From contig CAZERD010000012.1 of the NCBI GenBank assembly GCA_964515405.1, positions 1 through 38,392 on the forward strand: a stretch of DNA of 38,392 nucleotides, read 5' to 3'. The notes beneath the pieces are model-generated. The model did no database searches. It was given only the letters and a program-made list of their open reading frames with translations, and was not told where the DNA came from. Positions within the stretch are counted from its first letter, which is position 1; every line of letters begins with the position of its first letter. This document shows positions 1-7,864 of the stretch, piece by piece. Source of the DNA: CAZERD01 sp964515405 (lineage in GTDB: Bacteria > Campylobacterota_A > Desulfurellia > Desulfurellales > CAZERD01). The translations under genes were made by a program, and so were the position numbers.

Positions 1-1463
1 TTCAAGTGCACCCTTCTATCTATAAGTATCCTGATTATCCCCAAGGCTGCCCTTCTTAAACCGTATGGATCCTTGTTACCTGTAGGTTTCAAATCCATAA
101 CAAAGCCGCCGCTTATCAAATCCACCTTATCAGCAAGCGACAAAACCATACCTACATCCGTTTTTACCCCCACATCCTCCCTCGGCAGATACTGCTCATA
201 TATAGCTTCAGCTACCTCCGGATCCTCCCCCGAGAGCAAAGCATATTCCCTACCCATTACACCCTGAAGCTCAGGGAACTCATACACCATCTGGGTAAGA
301 AGATCAGCTTTTGACAGGTGGGCAGCTCTGATAGCTTTTCCCTTGGGAACACCTAATCTTTCAGCCATAAAACCACTCAATTCCTCAAGCCTTCTGGTCC
401 TATCATACTGAGTTCCAAGACCCTCATGAAATATCATCTCCTTCAATCCACTAACATAATCCTCAAGAGACTTTTTTTTGTCTTCCTCATAAAAAAACTC
501 AGCATCCCTAAACCTTGCTCTGAGCACCCTTTCATAGCCAGAGATCACGTCCTTCATATTGTCTAACCTTATATTCGCCACCGCGGCAAAGCGATTGCAT
601 AAAACACCATCTTTTTCAAATGCAAAGTACCTTTGATGATTCTTCATGGACGTAATAAGCACCTCACGCGGTAGCTTCAAAAACTCCTCATCAAACTTAC
701 CCACAACCACATGAGGAAACTCACACAAATTAGCTGTCTCCTCCAATAGCTCCCTATCTTCAATCACATCAAAACCTTCGTTTTTAAAGGACAAAAGCTG
801 CTCACGTATCATGGAAAGCCTTTTTGCTGCCCTTACCACAACAAAACCCTCAGCAAGCACTTTCTCATACGAATCAAAGGTCGGAAAAACCTTCCCAGAC
901 CCCATAAATCTATGAGCATAAGTGAAATTCGCTGTTTTACACACACCAAAATCACACTCAAATAAACAATCATCAACAAGCATCATTATATTGTGTATAG
1001 GCCTCACAAAAAGGAACTCCCCCCTCCCCCATCTCATCTTCCTTTCAAAGGGAACACTCCAAACAAAGTTGTTCATTAAGCTACAGAGAATTCCTTTCAC
1101 CGGAACCCTTTCCGATACAGTAGTAATGACAACATACCTCCCCTTTTTTGTCTCCTTTATGCCTACATCTGAAATGTCAGCGTTGTACCTTTTCAGAAAA
1201 CCCCAAAGGGCTTTTGTCGGTCTACCTTCTTTATAGGCCACAAATTCTGGAGGACCAACCACTCTCTTGCTCTCCAATTTGGTAAACTCACCACATTCAA
1301 ATCTAACTCCTATCCTTCTCGGGGTGATAAACACATCTATATCTCCATGCTCTATATTGGCAGCACCAAGCTTATCCTCCAGCACATTCCTTACCTTGCC
1401 CTCGAGTCCATCCATCTCCGTGGTGGGTAGTTCCTCAGTGAACAGCTCAAACAGTACTTTCAT
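1..1463 (-). CDS. glyS: Glycine-tRNA ligase beta subunit, partial (C-terminus off the left edge)
   Basis: Beta subunit of the tetrameric bacterial glycyl-tRNA synthetase; it supplies tRNA recognition and works with GlyQ. My translation from ATG 1463 is open to the window edge (about 487 codons; family proteins are near 680-690). Visible are the start MKVLFELFTEELP, the HRFMG and NHQRYF segments, and the degenerate HD-domain stretch KADLLTQMVYEFPELQGVMG followed by DPYGLRRAALGI. The C-terminal anticodon-binding part lies outside. The start overlaps the glyQ stop as ATGA (1460-1463), indicating translational coupling and balanced subunit synthesis. Identity is firm. Confidence 0.96.
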   Translation of the reverse strand, partial: MKVLFELFTEELPTTEMDGLEGKVRNVLEDKLGAANIEHGDIDVFITPRRIGVRFECGEFTKLESKRVVGPPEFVAYKEGRPTKALWGFLKRYNADISDVGIKETKKGRYVVITTVSERVPVKGILCSLMNNFVWSVPFERKMRWGRGEFLFVRPIHNIMMLVDDCLFECDFGVCKTANFTYAHRFMGSGKVFPTFDSYEKVLAEGFVVVRAAKRLSMIREQLLSFKNEGFDVIEDRELLEETANLCEFPHVVVGKFDEEFLKLPREVLITSMKNHQRYFAFEKDGVLCNRFAAVANIRLDNMKDVISGYERVLRARFRDAEFFYEEDKKKSLEDYVSGLKEMIFHEGLGTQYDRTRRLEELSGFMAERLGVPKGKAIRAAHLSKADLLTQMVYEFPELQGVMGREYALLSGEDPEVAEAIYEQYLPREDVGVKTDVGMVLSLADKVDLISGGFVMDLKPTGNKDPYGLRRAALGIIRILIDRRVHL

Positions 1464-2302
1464 TTTTTCTCCCCCACATACACCTTTATCACAGAAGCCA
1501 CAAGCCTCCTCACCCTCTTTATAAAAGTGGTTCTTTCTGACACACTTATTGCATTACGGGCATCCAACAAATTAAACACATGGGAACACTTCATGCAATA
1601 ATCATAGGCCGGCCTAACAAGTCCCCTGGTTATACACCGCTTAGCTTCCTCCTCATACATGGAGAATAATCTAAACAGCATTTCTACGCTGGCCACCTCA
1701 AAGTTGTATATAGAGTACTCCCTTTCATCACCCCTATGAATATCCCCATATGTATAATCCTCATTCCATTTCATGTTAAACACATTGTCAACACCTTGTA
1801 TGTACATAGCTATCCTTTCAGTGCCATATGTTATCTCCACTGGTATAGGCTTAAGATCATATCCCCCAACCTGCTGGAAGTAAGTAAACTGGGTAACCTC
1901 CATACCGTCAAGCCACACCTCCCATCCGAGTCCCCATGCTCCCAGTGTAGGAGACTCCCAATTGTCCTCCACAAACCTTACATCGTGCTCTTTCAGCTTT
2001 ATTCCAAGGTACTCAAGACTCTCAAGATACATATCCTGGATATTTTTAGGTGAAGGTTTCATAAGAACCTGATACTGGTAGTAATGCTGCAACCTATTAG
2101 GGTTTTCACCGTATCTACCATCCGTGGGTCTTCTTGAGGGCGCAGGATATGCAACATTCCACTCATGGCTATCCGCTGATTTTAGTGTGGTAGCCCAATG
2201 AAACGTCCCCGCTCCAGATTCAACATCGTAGGGCTGAAGGATAATACATCCCTTTGATTTCCAGAACTCAGAAAGTTTGAGCATTACATCCTGATAATAC
2301 AT
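1460..2302 (-). CDS. glyQ: Glycine-tRNA ligase alpha subunit
   Basis: Catalytic alpha subunit that activates glycine and, with GlyS, charges tRNA-Gly in the cytoplasm. The 280-residue length is normal for the family. The N-terminus (YYQDVMLKLSEFW, then GCIILQPYDVESGAGTFH) and the later RPTDGRYGENPNRLQHYYQ and YFQQVGGYDL are family signatures of the class II core. ATG 2302 follows a strong AAGGGGGG ribosome binding site. The gene starts 9 bases after the xth stop and overlaps glyS by four bases, so it sits inside the proS-to-glyS operon. Confidence 0.97.
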   Translation of the reverse strand: MYYQDVMLKLSEFWKSKGCIILQPYDVESGAGTFHWATTLKSADSHEWNVAYPAPSRRPTDGRYGENPNRLQHYYQYQVLMKPSPKNIQDMYLESLEYLGIKLKEHDVRFVEDNWESPTLGAWGLGWEVWLDGMEVTQFTYFQQVGGYDLKPIPVEITYGTERIAMYIQGVDNVFNMKWNEDYTYGDIHRGDEREYSIYNFEVASVEMLFRLFSMYEEEAKRCITRGLVRPAYDYCMKCSHVFNLLDARNAISVSERTTFIKRVRRLVASVIKVYVGEKK

Positions 2303-2311
2303 ACACCCCCC

Positions 2312-3082
2312 TTACATATCAAATACACAAACAACAGGAGCATGATCCGAGGGTCTCTCAAGCCCCCTTTTCTCCCTATCAACAAAACACTCCCTCAAAC
2401 TGGGCTTCAAAGTCTCAGATACCCAAATATAATCCAACCTCATTCCAACATTATACTTGAAAGCTGGAAACCTGTAATCCCACCAGCTAAAAACCTTATC
2501 GTCTGTAAACTCCCTCAAAGCGTCCACAAACCCCCAGTTCTTCAGCCTTTTAAGAGCCATTCTCTCGTCCGGATGAAATCCTATCTTACCGTTCATCCTT
2601 GTCGGATCGTAAACATCGTTCTCATCCATGGCAACATTGAAATCACCAACCAAAATTACTCTGTCAGAATGCGGATCAAAACGTTCTTGAACGAATTTCC
2701 TAAGATTGTCTATGAACTCAAGCTTATATTCAAAGTGCTTAGTACCGGGTTCCCTACCATTTGGAAAATAAGCATTTAAGACAAATATATCTCCAAAACA
2801 CGTAAGCAACAGCCTTCCACTGTCCCTGAGGGAGTTAATGAAGTCCTTTTCCACACACTCAGCTTCGCTTTTTGAAACAGTAGCTACCCCGTTGTACCTT
2901 TTCACACCGTTCAATGCAACCTTATATCCAAGCTTTTCGAACTCACTAGTGGGAAACATAGAATCATCAACCTTTGTCTCCTGGAGACACATTACATCCA
3001 CACTATATTCTCCAAGGAAATCAAACACTTGAGATGCCCTCGAACGAATAGAGTTAACATTCCATGTACCAATGGAAAACAT
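2312..3082 (-). CDS. xth: Exodeoxyribonuclease III family AP endonuclease
   Basis: Base-excision-repair endonuclease/exonuclease III that cuts DNA at abasic sites and trims 3' blocked ends. The 256-residue protein shows the endonuclease/exonuclease/phosphatase fold motifs in order: TWNVNSIRSR near the N-terminus, LQETKVDD (metal-binding Glu), VGDFNVAMDENDVYDP (catalytic Asp/Asn), RLDYIWVS, and the C-terminal SDHAPV with the catalytic Asp-His. A GTG lies one codon upstream (3085), but ATG 3082 has better spacing from GGAGAGGTG. The start overlaps the SemiSWEET stop (TGATG). Confidence 0.95.
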   Translation of the reverse strand: MFSIGTWNVNSIRSRASQVFDFLGEYSVDVMCLQETKVDDSMFPTSEFEKLGYKVALNGVKRYNGVATVSKSEAECVEKDFINSLRDSGRLLLTCFGDIFVLNAYFPNGREPGTKHFEYKLEFIDNLRKFVQERFDPHSDRVILVGDFNVAMDENDVYDPTRMNGKIGFHPDERMALKRLKNWGFVDALREFTDDKVFSWWDYRFPAFKYNVGMRLDYIWVSETLKPSLRECFVDREKRGLERPSDHAPVVCVFDM

Positions 3083-3348
3083 CACCTCTCCCTGAATACA
3101 AGGTAAGCTATAATGGTTAAACCCACTATGGTACCACCTACTACATTAGCCACTATTATCACAATATCACCGCTCATAAAACCATATACACTCCATAGAA
3201 TAAGCCCGACAAACAGCTGCACCATCATCCACAGACTAACGCCGTCTGTCCTCCTAAACCTCACTATCTTGACAAACTGAGGCATAAAGCTAAACGTGGT
3301 CAGCGATGCAGCAACGAAGCCTATGGTAGTAATAAACCACCGAGGCAT
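3082..3348 (-). CDS. SemiSWEET-family (PQ-loop) small sugar transporter
   Basis: Small three-helix membrane protein of the SemiSWEET type, which in characterised members dimerises to carry sugars across the inner membrane. The 88-residue protein begins MPRWFITTIGFVAA and has three hydrophobic segments (about 5-25, 35-57, 60-83), with the PQ motif FMPQFVK at the end of the first and a TDGVSLWM loop before the second. A longer reading to 3426 exists, but ATG 3348 has GAGGTGG five bases upstream and avoids overlapping the aminopeptidase. The substrate cannot be read from sequence. It lies between the M18 peptidase (7-base gap) and xth. Confidence 0.85.
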   Translation of the reverse strand: MPRWFITTIGFVAASLTTFSFMPQFVKIVRFRRTDGVSLWMMVQLFVGLILWSVYGFMSGDIVIIVANVVGGTIVGLTIIAYLVFRER

Positions 3349-3355
3349 ATCCACC

Positions 3356-4717
3356 TCAGAGTCTCTTGAAGAAAGCACAATAGGCCCTGTACGTCTCATA
3401 TAAATCAGCTTTTGATGAAACCTCATAGGGAGAATGCATGGATATTAAAGCTGGACCACAATCAATAGTTTCTATGTTAAGATTCGCTATAAACTTGGCT
3501 ATTGTTCCACCACCTCCCTCATCCACCTTGCCGAGTTCGCCCGTTTGCCAGACGATACCCTCCTCGTTAAAGATACTCCTTATGCGTGCCATATATTCAA
3601 CATTAGCATCACTCGCCGAGTATTTGCCTCCACTACCCGTAAACTTTGTAAGCACAACACCACGATTCAAATAACTTGCATTGTCCTTCTCATGCACATC
3701 CTTGTACATAGGATTAACAGCCCCATTAACGTCAGCAGAAAGAGCATAAGAATTAACAAAAAACTCACCAACAGAGGCATTATCAGTGGGCATACCCTTT
3801 CTCTTCAGTATTTCAACGGCAATATCATGCACAAACCTTGACTGAGCAGACGTATTACCCTCAGAGCCTATTTCCTCCTTGTCCACCATCAGTACTACCG
3901 TCGTCTGCCCAGGAGCAGCAACGCTGAAAAACGCTTCCAACGAAGCGAAAGCACATATCCTGTCATCCTGACCGTAGGCTGCTATCATACTCCTATCAAA
4001 ACCCAAATCTCTCGGCTTCAAAGCAGGTACTACCTCAAGTTCCGCAGTAATAAGGTCTTCCTCAACAATTCCATATTTTTCATTGAGCATCTTCAGAACA
4101 TTGAGCTTCACTAAGTCAACTTCTTCAGAGTCACAAAGCGGCACACTACCCACCACCAAATTCATCTTATCTCCATCAAACGCCTCTTTCACATTCTTCT
4201 TATCTATAACCTTATGCGACAGATGGGGAAGTAAATCCGGTATTACAAAAACAGGGTCTGAATCATCCTCTCCAATAACCACCTCAATCTTCTCTCCACC
4301 ACCCTTAACAACAATACCATGTATAGCTACAGGTATGTTCAGCCACTGGTACTTCTTTATACCTCCATAATAATGAGTATGAAACAGAGCGATTCCGATA
4401 TCTTCAAACAGAGGACTTTGCTTAATATCTATTCTTGGTGAGTCTATATGGCTGGCTATAAGCCTCATGCCAATACCCTTGCCAACTCTCACAAGGGCAA
4501 CACTTTTATCTCTGTTGTTCAACATGAAATCTGCCACCGTTTTTCTTCTCCCAAACTCATTAACCACATATCTTACAACCTCCCTCTCTGTCTTACATAC
4601 AGAGAGAAATGTCTTATAGGTCTCAGCAAATTCAAATACACTATCCCTGTTAGTCACGTTCCATACATTAATCTCCTTTTTCTCCAACCTATTCTTAAGC
4701 TCCTCAACTTCACTCAT
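3356..4717 (-). CDS. M18 family aminopeptidase
   Basis: Cytosolic zinc/cobalt-dependent aminopeptidase of family M18 (aspartyl-aminopeptidase/ApeA group), removing N-terminal residues from peptides. At 453 residues the length is normal. The co-catalytic metal ligands and catalytic residues sit in recognisable blocks: SHIDSPRID (metal His, catalytic Asp) near residue 90, GQDDRICAF, DKEEIGSEG (catalytic Glu and metal Glu), SADVNGAVNP, and the C-terminal SMHSPYE metal His. A KYSASDANV block agrees with M18. It overlaps the proS end by eight bases, so it is part of that operon. Likely role: peptide turnover. Confidence 0.93.
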   Translation of the reverse strand: MSEVEELKNRLEKKEINVWNVTNRDSVFEFAETYKTFLSVCKTEREVVRYVVNEFGRRKTVADFMLNNRDKSVALVRVGKGIGMRLIASHIDSPRIDIKQSPLFEDIGIALFHTHYYGGIKKYQWLNIPVAIHGIVVKGGGEKIEVVIGEDDSDPVFVIPDLLPHLSHKVIDKKNVKEAFDGDKMNLVVGSVPLCDSEEVDLVKLNVLKMLNEKYGIVEEDLITAELEVVPALKPRDLGFDRSMIAAYGQDDRICAFASLEAFFSVAAPGQTTVVLMVDKEEIGSEGNTSAQSRFVHDIAVEILKRKGMPTDNASVGEFFVNSYALSADVNGAVNPMYKDVHEKDNASYLNRGVVLTKFTGSGGKYSASDANVEYMARIRSIFNEEGIVWQTGELGKVDEGGGGTIAKFIANLNIETIDCGPALISMHSPYEVSSKADLYETYRAYCAFFKRL

Positions 4718-6440
4718 GGTTTAACTCCCCATACAATTTTTCCAAGTTCTCTTTCACAGCATCCACAACGTTTCCCTTACCAATAAGTTTTCTCTTCCTG
4801 TCTCTCCTGAGAGAAATTTCAACAACACCATTTGAGAAATTCTTTTTCCCCACTATGATCCTTACAGGAATGCCTATAAGATCTGCATCCTTCAACTTAA
4901 CACCTGCTCTCTCATTCCTATCATCGTAGAGTACCTCAAATCCTACCTTCTCAAGCTCATTATGAAGAGAATCACAGTATTCCACTATCTTCTCATCACC
5001 GGCATCCAATGAAATAAGTTCTACTTCAAATGGCGCTATAGAAATAGGCCATATTATACCGTCATCATCATTCCACTGCTCTACGGCTGCCTGGGCTGTT
5101 CTCCCTATACCTATACCATAGCAACCCATCAAATAATACCTCTGCTTGCCGCCCCTATCCAGAAACGTAGCATTCATAGACCTCGAATACTTATCACCTA
5201 GCTTAAATATATGACCAACCTCTATCCCTCTAGTTTTTCTTAATCTACCGCGCCCACACCGCGGACATATCTCTCCCTCCTTTACATCCCTCAAATCGGC
5301 TATAATATCCGGGTGGAAATCTCTGCCAATCTTCGCCCCTACATAGTGATGATCCTCATCATTAGCACCAACAACCAAACTGTTTCTCTTCGTCAACCTA
5401 ATATCACAAACAAACGTTATCTCACTATTCTTTATGCCGACGGGTCCTATATATCCTCTTCTGAATCCCAACTCCTCCATTTCCTCATCCGAAAGCTTTA
5501 CAAGCTCAACGCTACCTGTTATCCTCTTAGCCTTCGTCTCATTAAGGGAGTCGTCGCCCTCCACCAAAAAACAGTAGAGCTTATCCCTTTCGTTCTTATA
5601 CACTAAAGCTTTAGCAGAGAATGAAGTATCAATCCCCAGAAACCCACAAACCTCTTCAATTGTTCTCCTGCCAGGCGTATAAACCTTTTCAAGGAGGCGC
5701 ACCTCACCCGCATCATCTTGAGTAACACTCATCGCCCTCTCCACATTGGCTGCATACTCGCAGGAATCGCAGAATACAAGTTCATCCTCCCCAGTATCAC
5801 TCAACACCATAAACTCTTCTGAATCCTTTCCACCTATGGTACCCGTATCAGCCTCCACAACTCTAAATTCCAATCCGCATCTCCTGAATATGGCAGCATA
5901 GGCCCTCCTCATTTTATCATAGCTTTCATTCATCCCCTCCTCGCTCGCATCAAAGCTGTACGCATCTTTCATAATGAACTCGCGTCCCCTCATAAGACCA
6001 AACCTTGGTCTCATCTCATCCCTGAACTTCGTCTGTATATGGTACAAGTTAACAGGCAACTCCTTATAACTCTTAACAAACCTCCTCACTATATCAGTAA
6101 CCACTTCCTCATGTGTTGGGCCATACACAAAATCCCGGCCAGATCTATCCTTTATTCTCAGCAGTTCCTTTCCATATTCCTGCCACCTACCAGATTCCAT
6201 CCACAACTCAGCCGGTTGTATAGAAGGCATAAGCAATTCTATCGCCCCTTCCTTATCAAGCTCTTCCCTAACTATATCAGAAACCTTCTTCAACACCCTC
6301 CATCCCAACGGCAAATAGTTGTATATACCACTGGCCAGTTTGCATATAAAACTCCCTCTCAGCAGGAGATTATGGCTCCTTATGGTTGCTTCCTTCTGGT
6401 CTTCCTTGATCGTATAAATGAAATACTCAGAATACCTCAT
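4710..6440 (-). CDS. proS: Proline-tRNA ligase, bacterial type with editing insertion
   Basis: Class II synthetase charging tRNA-Pro. The 576-residue length and a central insertion of about 180 residues (between roughly 220 and 400) match the bacterial ProS form with the INS editing domain. Motif 2 (TKFRDEMRPRFGLMRGREF), motif 3 (GCYGIGIGRTAQAAVEQ) and the C-terminal anticodon-binding domain (VLYDDRNERAGVKLKDADLIGIP) are present. GTG 6446 is also in frame, but ATG 6440 is better placed relative to AGAGGTG. First gene of a six-gene operon; its promoter is at 6470-6498. The window also encodes a substrate, tRNA-Pro(CGG). Confidence 0.97.
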   Translation of the reverse strand: MRYSEYFIYTIKEDQKEATIRSHNLLLRGSFICKLASGIYNYLPLGWRVLKKVSDIVREELDKEGAIELLMPSIQPAELWMESGRWQEYGKELLRIKDRSGRDFVYGPTHEEVVTDIVRRFVKSYKELPVNLYHIQTKFRDEMRPRFGLMRGREFIMKDAYSFDASEEGMNESYDKMRRAYAAIFRRCGLEFRVVEADTGTIGGKDSEEFMVLSDTGEDELVFCDSCEYAANVERAMSVTQDDAGEVRLLEKVYTPGRRTIEEVCGFLGIDTSFSAKALVYKNERDKLYCFLVEGDDSLNETKAKRITGSVELVKLSDEEMEELGFRRGYIGPVGIKNSEITFVCDIRLTKRNSLVVGANDEDHHYVGAKIGRDFHPDIIADLRDVKEGEICPRCGRGRLRKTRGIEVGHIFKLGDKYSRSMNATFLDRGGKQRYYLMGCYGIGIGRTAQAAVEQWNDDDGIIWPISIAPFEVELISLDAGDEKIVEYCDSLHNELEKVGFEVLYDDRNERAGVKLKDADLIGIPVRIIVGKKNFSNGVVEISLRRDRKRKLIGKGNVVDAVKENLEKLYGELNHE

Positions 6441-6469
6441 ACTCACCTCTGTTAAACGTATTCCAACCG

Positions 6470-6498
6470 ATTATAATGAACAAGAAGGGTTTTTTCAA
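6470..6498 (-). promoter_or_regulatory. Sigma70-type promoter for the proS operon
   Basis: On the minus strand TTGAAA (6493-6498), a 17-base spacer and a perfect TATAAT (6470-6475) lie 30 bases before the proS ATG. The -35 box abuts the stop codon of the preceding PsiE-like gene, so the operon can start independently even though there is no obvious terminator between them. Confidence 0.75.
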
Positions 6499-6930
6499 TC
6501 AATTGAACCGCTTTTCAAGGTGTTTCCTCAGATTAGGAGGGTACAATATGGAAAGCGTTCTCACAAGCATTAACACCACAATGATAACAGCATATGTAAT
6601 GGATTTGTTAAGGGTGAGCCTATGGTAAAACACAGCTATCATAATCTCTCTGAGCACAAACACAAGTGTAGCATCAGTAATATAAGAGAGCTTCACTCTA
6701 TCAAACTCAAAGTAGGAAAGTACCCCCCTGAAAAACTCTATCAACACAAATAGATTGAGTATTAACACCACAGCATTGGAAAGGGCTCTATCGGAAGAAC
6801 CGGACAGGGAAAACAAAATACCAAGACTGAGAACGAGTCTCACAAGGTGACAAACTATTATTATAAGAACTATTATCGAAAGTACATACATTATGTAGCG
6901 TATGACTTTTTTTATAATCTTTTCAATCAT
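6499..6930 (-). CDS. PsiE-like inner-membrane protein
   Basis: A 143-residue protein with four predicted transmembrane helices (about 12-34, 52-74, 84-104, 111-127) and the PsiE-family signature TDATLVFVLREIMI. PsiE was named as phosphate-starvation-inducible in E. coli; its biochemical role is unknown, so no function is claimed beyond the family. The likely ribosome binding site AAAGGG lies only one base before the ATG, which is too close. Translation may instead depend on coupling from the gene upstream through a nine-codon ORF (6927-6956). Its stop directly precedes the proS promoter. Confidence 0.75.
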   Translation of the reverse strand: MIEKIIKKVIRYIMYVLSIIVLIIIVCHLVRLVLSLGILFSLSGSSDRALSNAVVLILNLFVLIEFFRGVLSYFEFDRVKLSYITDATLVFVLREIMIAVFYHRLTLNKSITYAVIIVVLMLVRTLSILYPPNLRKHLEKRFN

Positions 6931-6956
6931 GCCCTTTCATATACCCCGTAACTCAT
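6927..6956 (-). other. Nine-codon relay ORF between two genes
   Basis: On the minus strand the stop of the cyclotransferase gene is part of ATGA (6953-6956). That ATG opens a nine-codon frame, MSYGVYERA, whose TGA is part of a second ATGA (6927-6930) containing the start of the PsiE-like gene. Both junctions and the open frame are visible; a role as a reinitiation relay is inference. Confidence 0.4.
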
Positions 6957-7783
6957 GCCCGAGGAACAGCTATCTCTATAGCATTCTCATCAAAACCGAA
7001 TCTCTTGTATCCTCTTCTTATATGATTCAGATACCAGTCAGGTGGAACACCATCAGCACTCAGTCTCCCCGGATGGGCAAGATAACACTGAACCACCGTC
7101 TCTCTACCAGAATCCTCCACGAAAGGAACAGTAACCCTCAAATACTCTCCTCTGTTCACCCCTTCGTATACATCAAGCCTTTCAAGCTGAACTAGTGAGA
7201 CCTTAAACACTACAGCAGGACACTTATCAACACCCGTATATACCAAGTTGGCAAAGACATCCTTACCCGAAGAGGAACGTTTATTAAAAACAAGTTTAAA
7301 TCCATTCACAAACCCCCTTTTAAAATCCCCAACATTGCCTATTCTCTTTTTAAGCCTGACCTCATTCATGTTTGAACCATAACAGAGTATCCACTGGCGC
7401 CTCCCAGTTAGCTCATACCTATATCTTCTGTAATCCCCATGGACAATATCCACGCCCAAAGGTTCCTTATTATAGAAGTAGCACTCTACAGCATCATAAA
7501 CCTCACCAGAAAACATCCACACATCCGTATTTTTACGGATAAAACATGAACTCTCAGGATACTTCTCTTCATAATCCTCTAGTTCATCCATAATAGCAAT
7601 AACCCTACTGTTGACGTTATAAACCTCCCCCACAACAACACCTGGCCCATCAATTGCACCAGGATATTCACCCAAATCAACCATTCTAGCTGTGATAATA
7701 CCCGGGCCTACGTAGAATGAATCACTGAGCACATGATGATTTTCCAAACCCCTCAAAAGTGTCCCATAAACAAAAACGAACAT
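6953..7783 (-). CDS. Tandem gamma-glutamylcyclotransferase-like (AIG2/GGCT) protein
   Basis: A 276-residue protein built from two consecutive GGCT/AIG2-fold domains. Domain 1 (1 to about 128) starts FVFVYGTLLRGLENHHVL, with GEYPGAI and the acidic LEDYEEKYP that should provide the catalytic Glu. Domain 2 (about 131-270) starts with the second nucleotide-loop-like motif ILCYGSNMNEVRLKKRIG and carries LDVYEGVNRGEYLRVTV. Single-domain relatives cleave gamma-glutamyl amides or act in amino-acid and modified-peptide turnover; the substrate here is unknown. Its promoter lies almost at the ATG (7791-7819), with no ribosome binding site in between. A PsiE-like gene follows. Confidence 0.8.
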   Translation of the reverse strand: MFVFVYGTLLRGLENHHVLSDSFYVGPGIITARMVDLGEYPGAIDGPGVVVGEVYNVNSRVIAIMDELEDYEEKYPESSCFIRKNTDVWMFSGEVYDAVECYFYNKEPLGVDIVHGDYRRYRYELTGRRQWILCYGSNMNEVRLKKRIGNVGDFKRGFVNGFKLVFNKRSSSGKDVFANLVYTGVDKCPAVVFKVSLVQLERLDVYEGVNRGEYLRVTVPFVEDSGRETVVQCYLAHPGRLSADGVPPDWYLNHIRRGYKRFGFDENAIEIAVPRA

Positions 7784-7790
7784 GCTAACA

Positions 7791-7819
7791 CTTTTATCCT
7801 CTCAGCAAACCATTGTCAA
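7791..7819 (-). promoter_or_regulatory. Promoter for the cyclotransferase gene, probably leaderless
   Basis: Minus strand: perfect TTGACA (7814-7819), 17-base spacer, TAAAAG (7791-7796, four of six consensus). Only seven bases separate the -10 box from ATG 7783, so transcription would start at or within a base or two of the start codon. Confidence 0.55.
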
Positions 7820-7825
7820 CATGTA

Positions 7826-7854
7826 TTGAAAACAAAGAACCAAGGAGATAGAAT
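7826..7854 (+). promoter_or_regulatory. Promoter for the phosphatase/DUF763 operon, short or no leader
   Basis: Plus strand: TTGAAA (7826-7831), 17-base spacer, TAGAAT (7849-7854, five of six consensus). It diverges from the cyclotransferase promoter with only six bases between the two -35 boxes. The expected start point is within a few bases of ATG 7865. Confidence 0.55.
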
Positions 7855-7858
7855 GTAA
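7853..7858 (+). other. Start-stop element ATG-TAA after a consensus ribosome binding site
   Basis: AAGGAG (7842-7847) sits at ideal spacing before ATG 7853, but the next codon is TAA. Four codons later, in the same frame, is ATG 7865 of the phosphatase gene. This could be a minimal upstream ORF, or the remnant of an original start lost to a stop at codon 2. Confidence 0.4.
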
Positions 7859-7864
7859 AATAAC

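Noticed and set aside
3349..3426. N-terminal extension of the SemiSWEET protein from 3426
   Set aside because: It would overlap the aminopeptidase end by 71 bases, while ATG 3348 has a good ribosome binding site and the right N-terminus.
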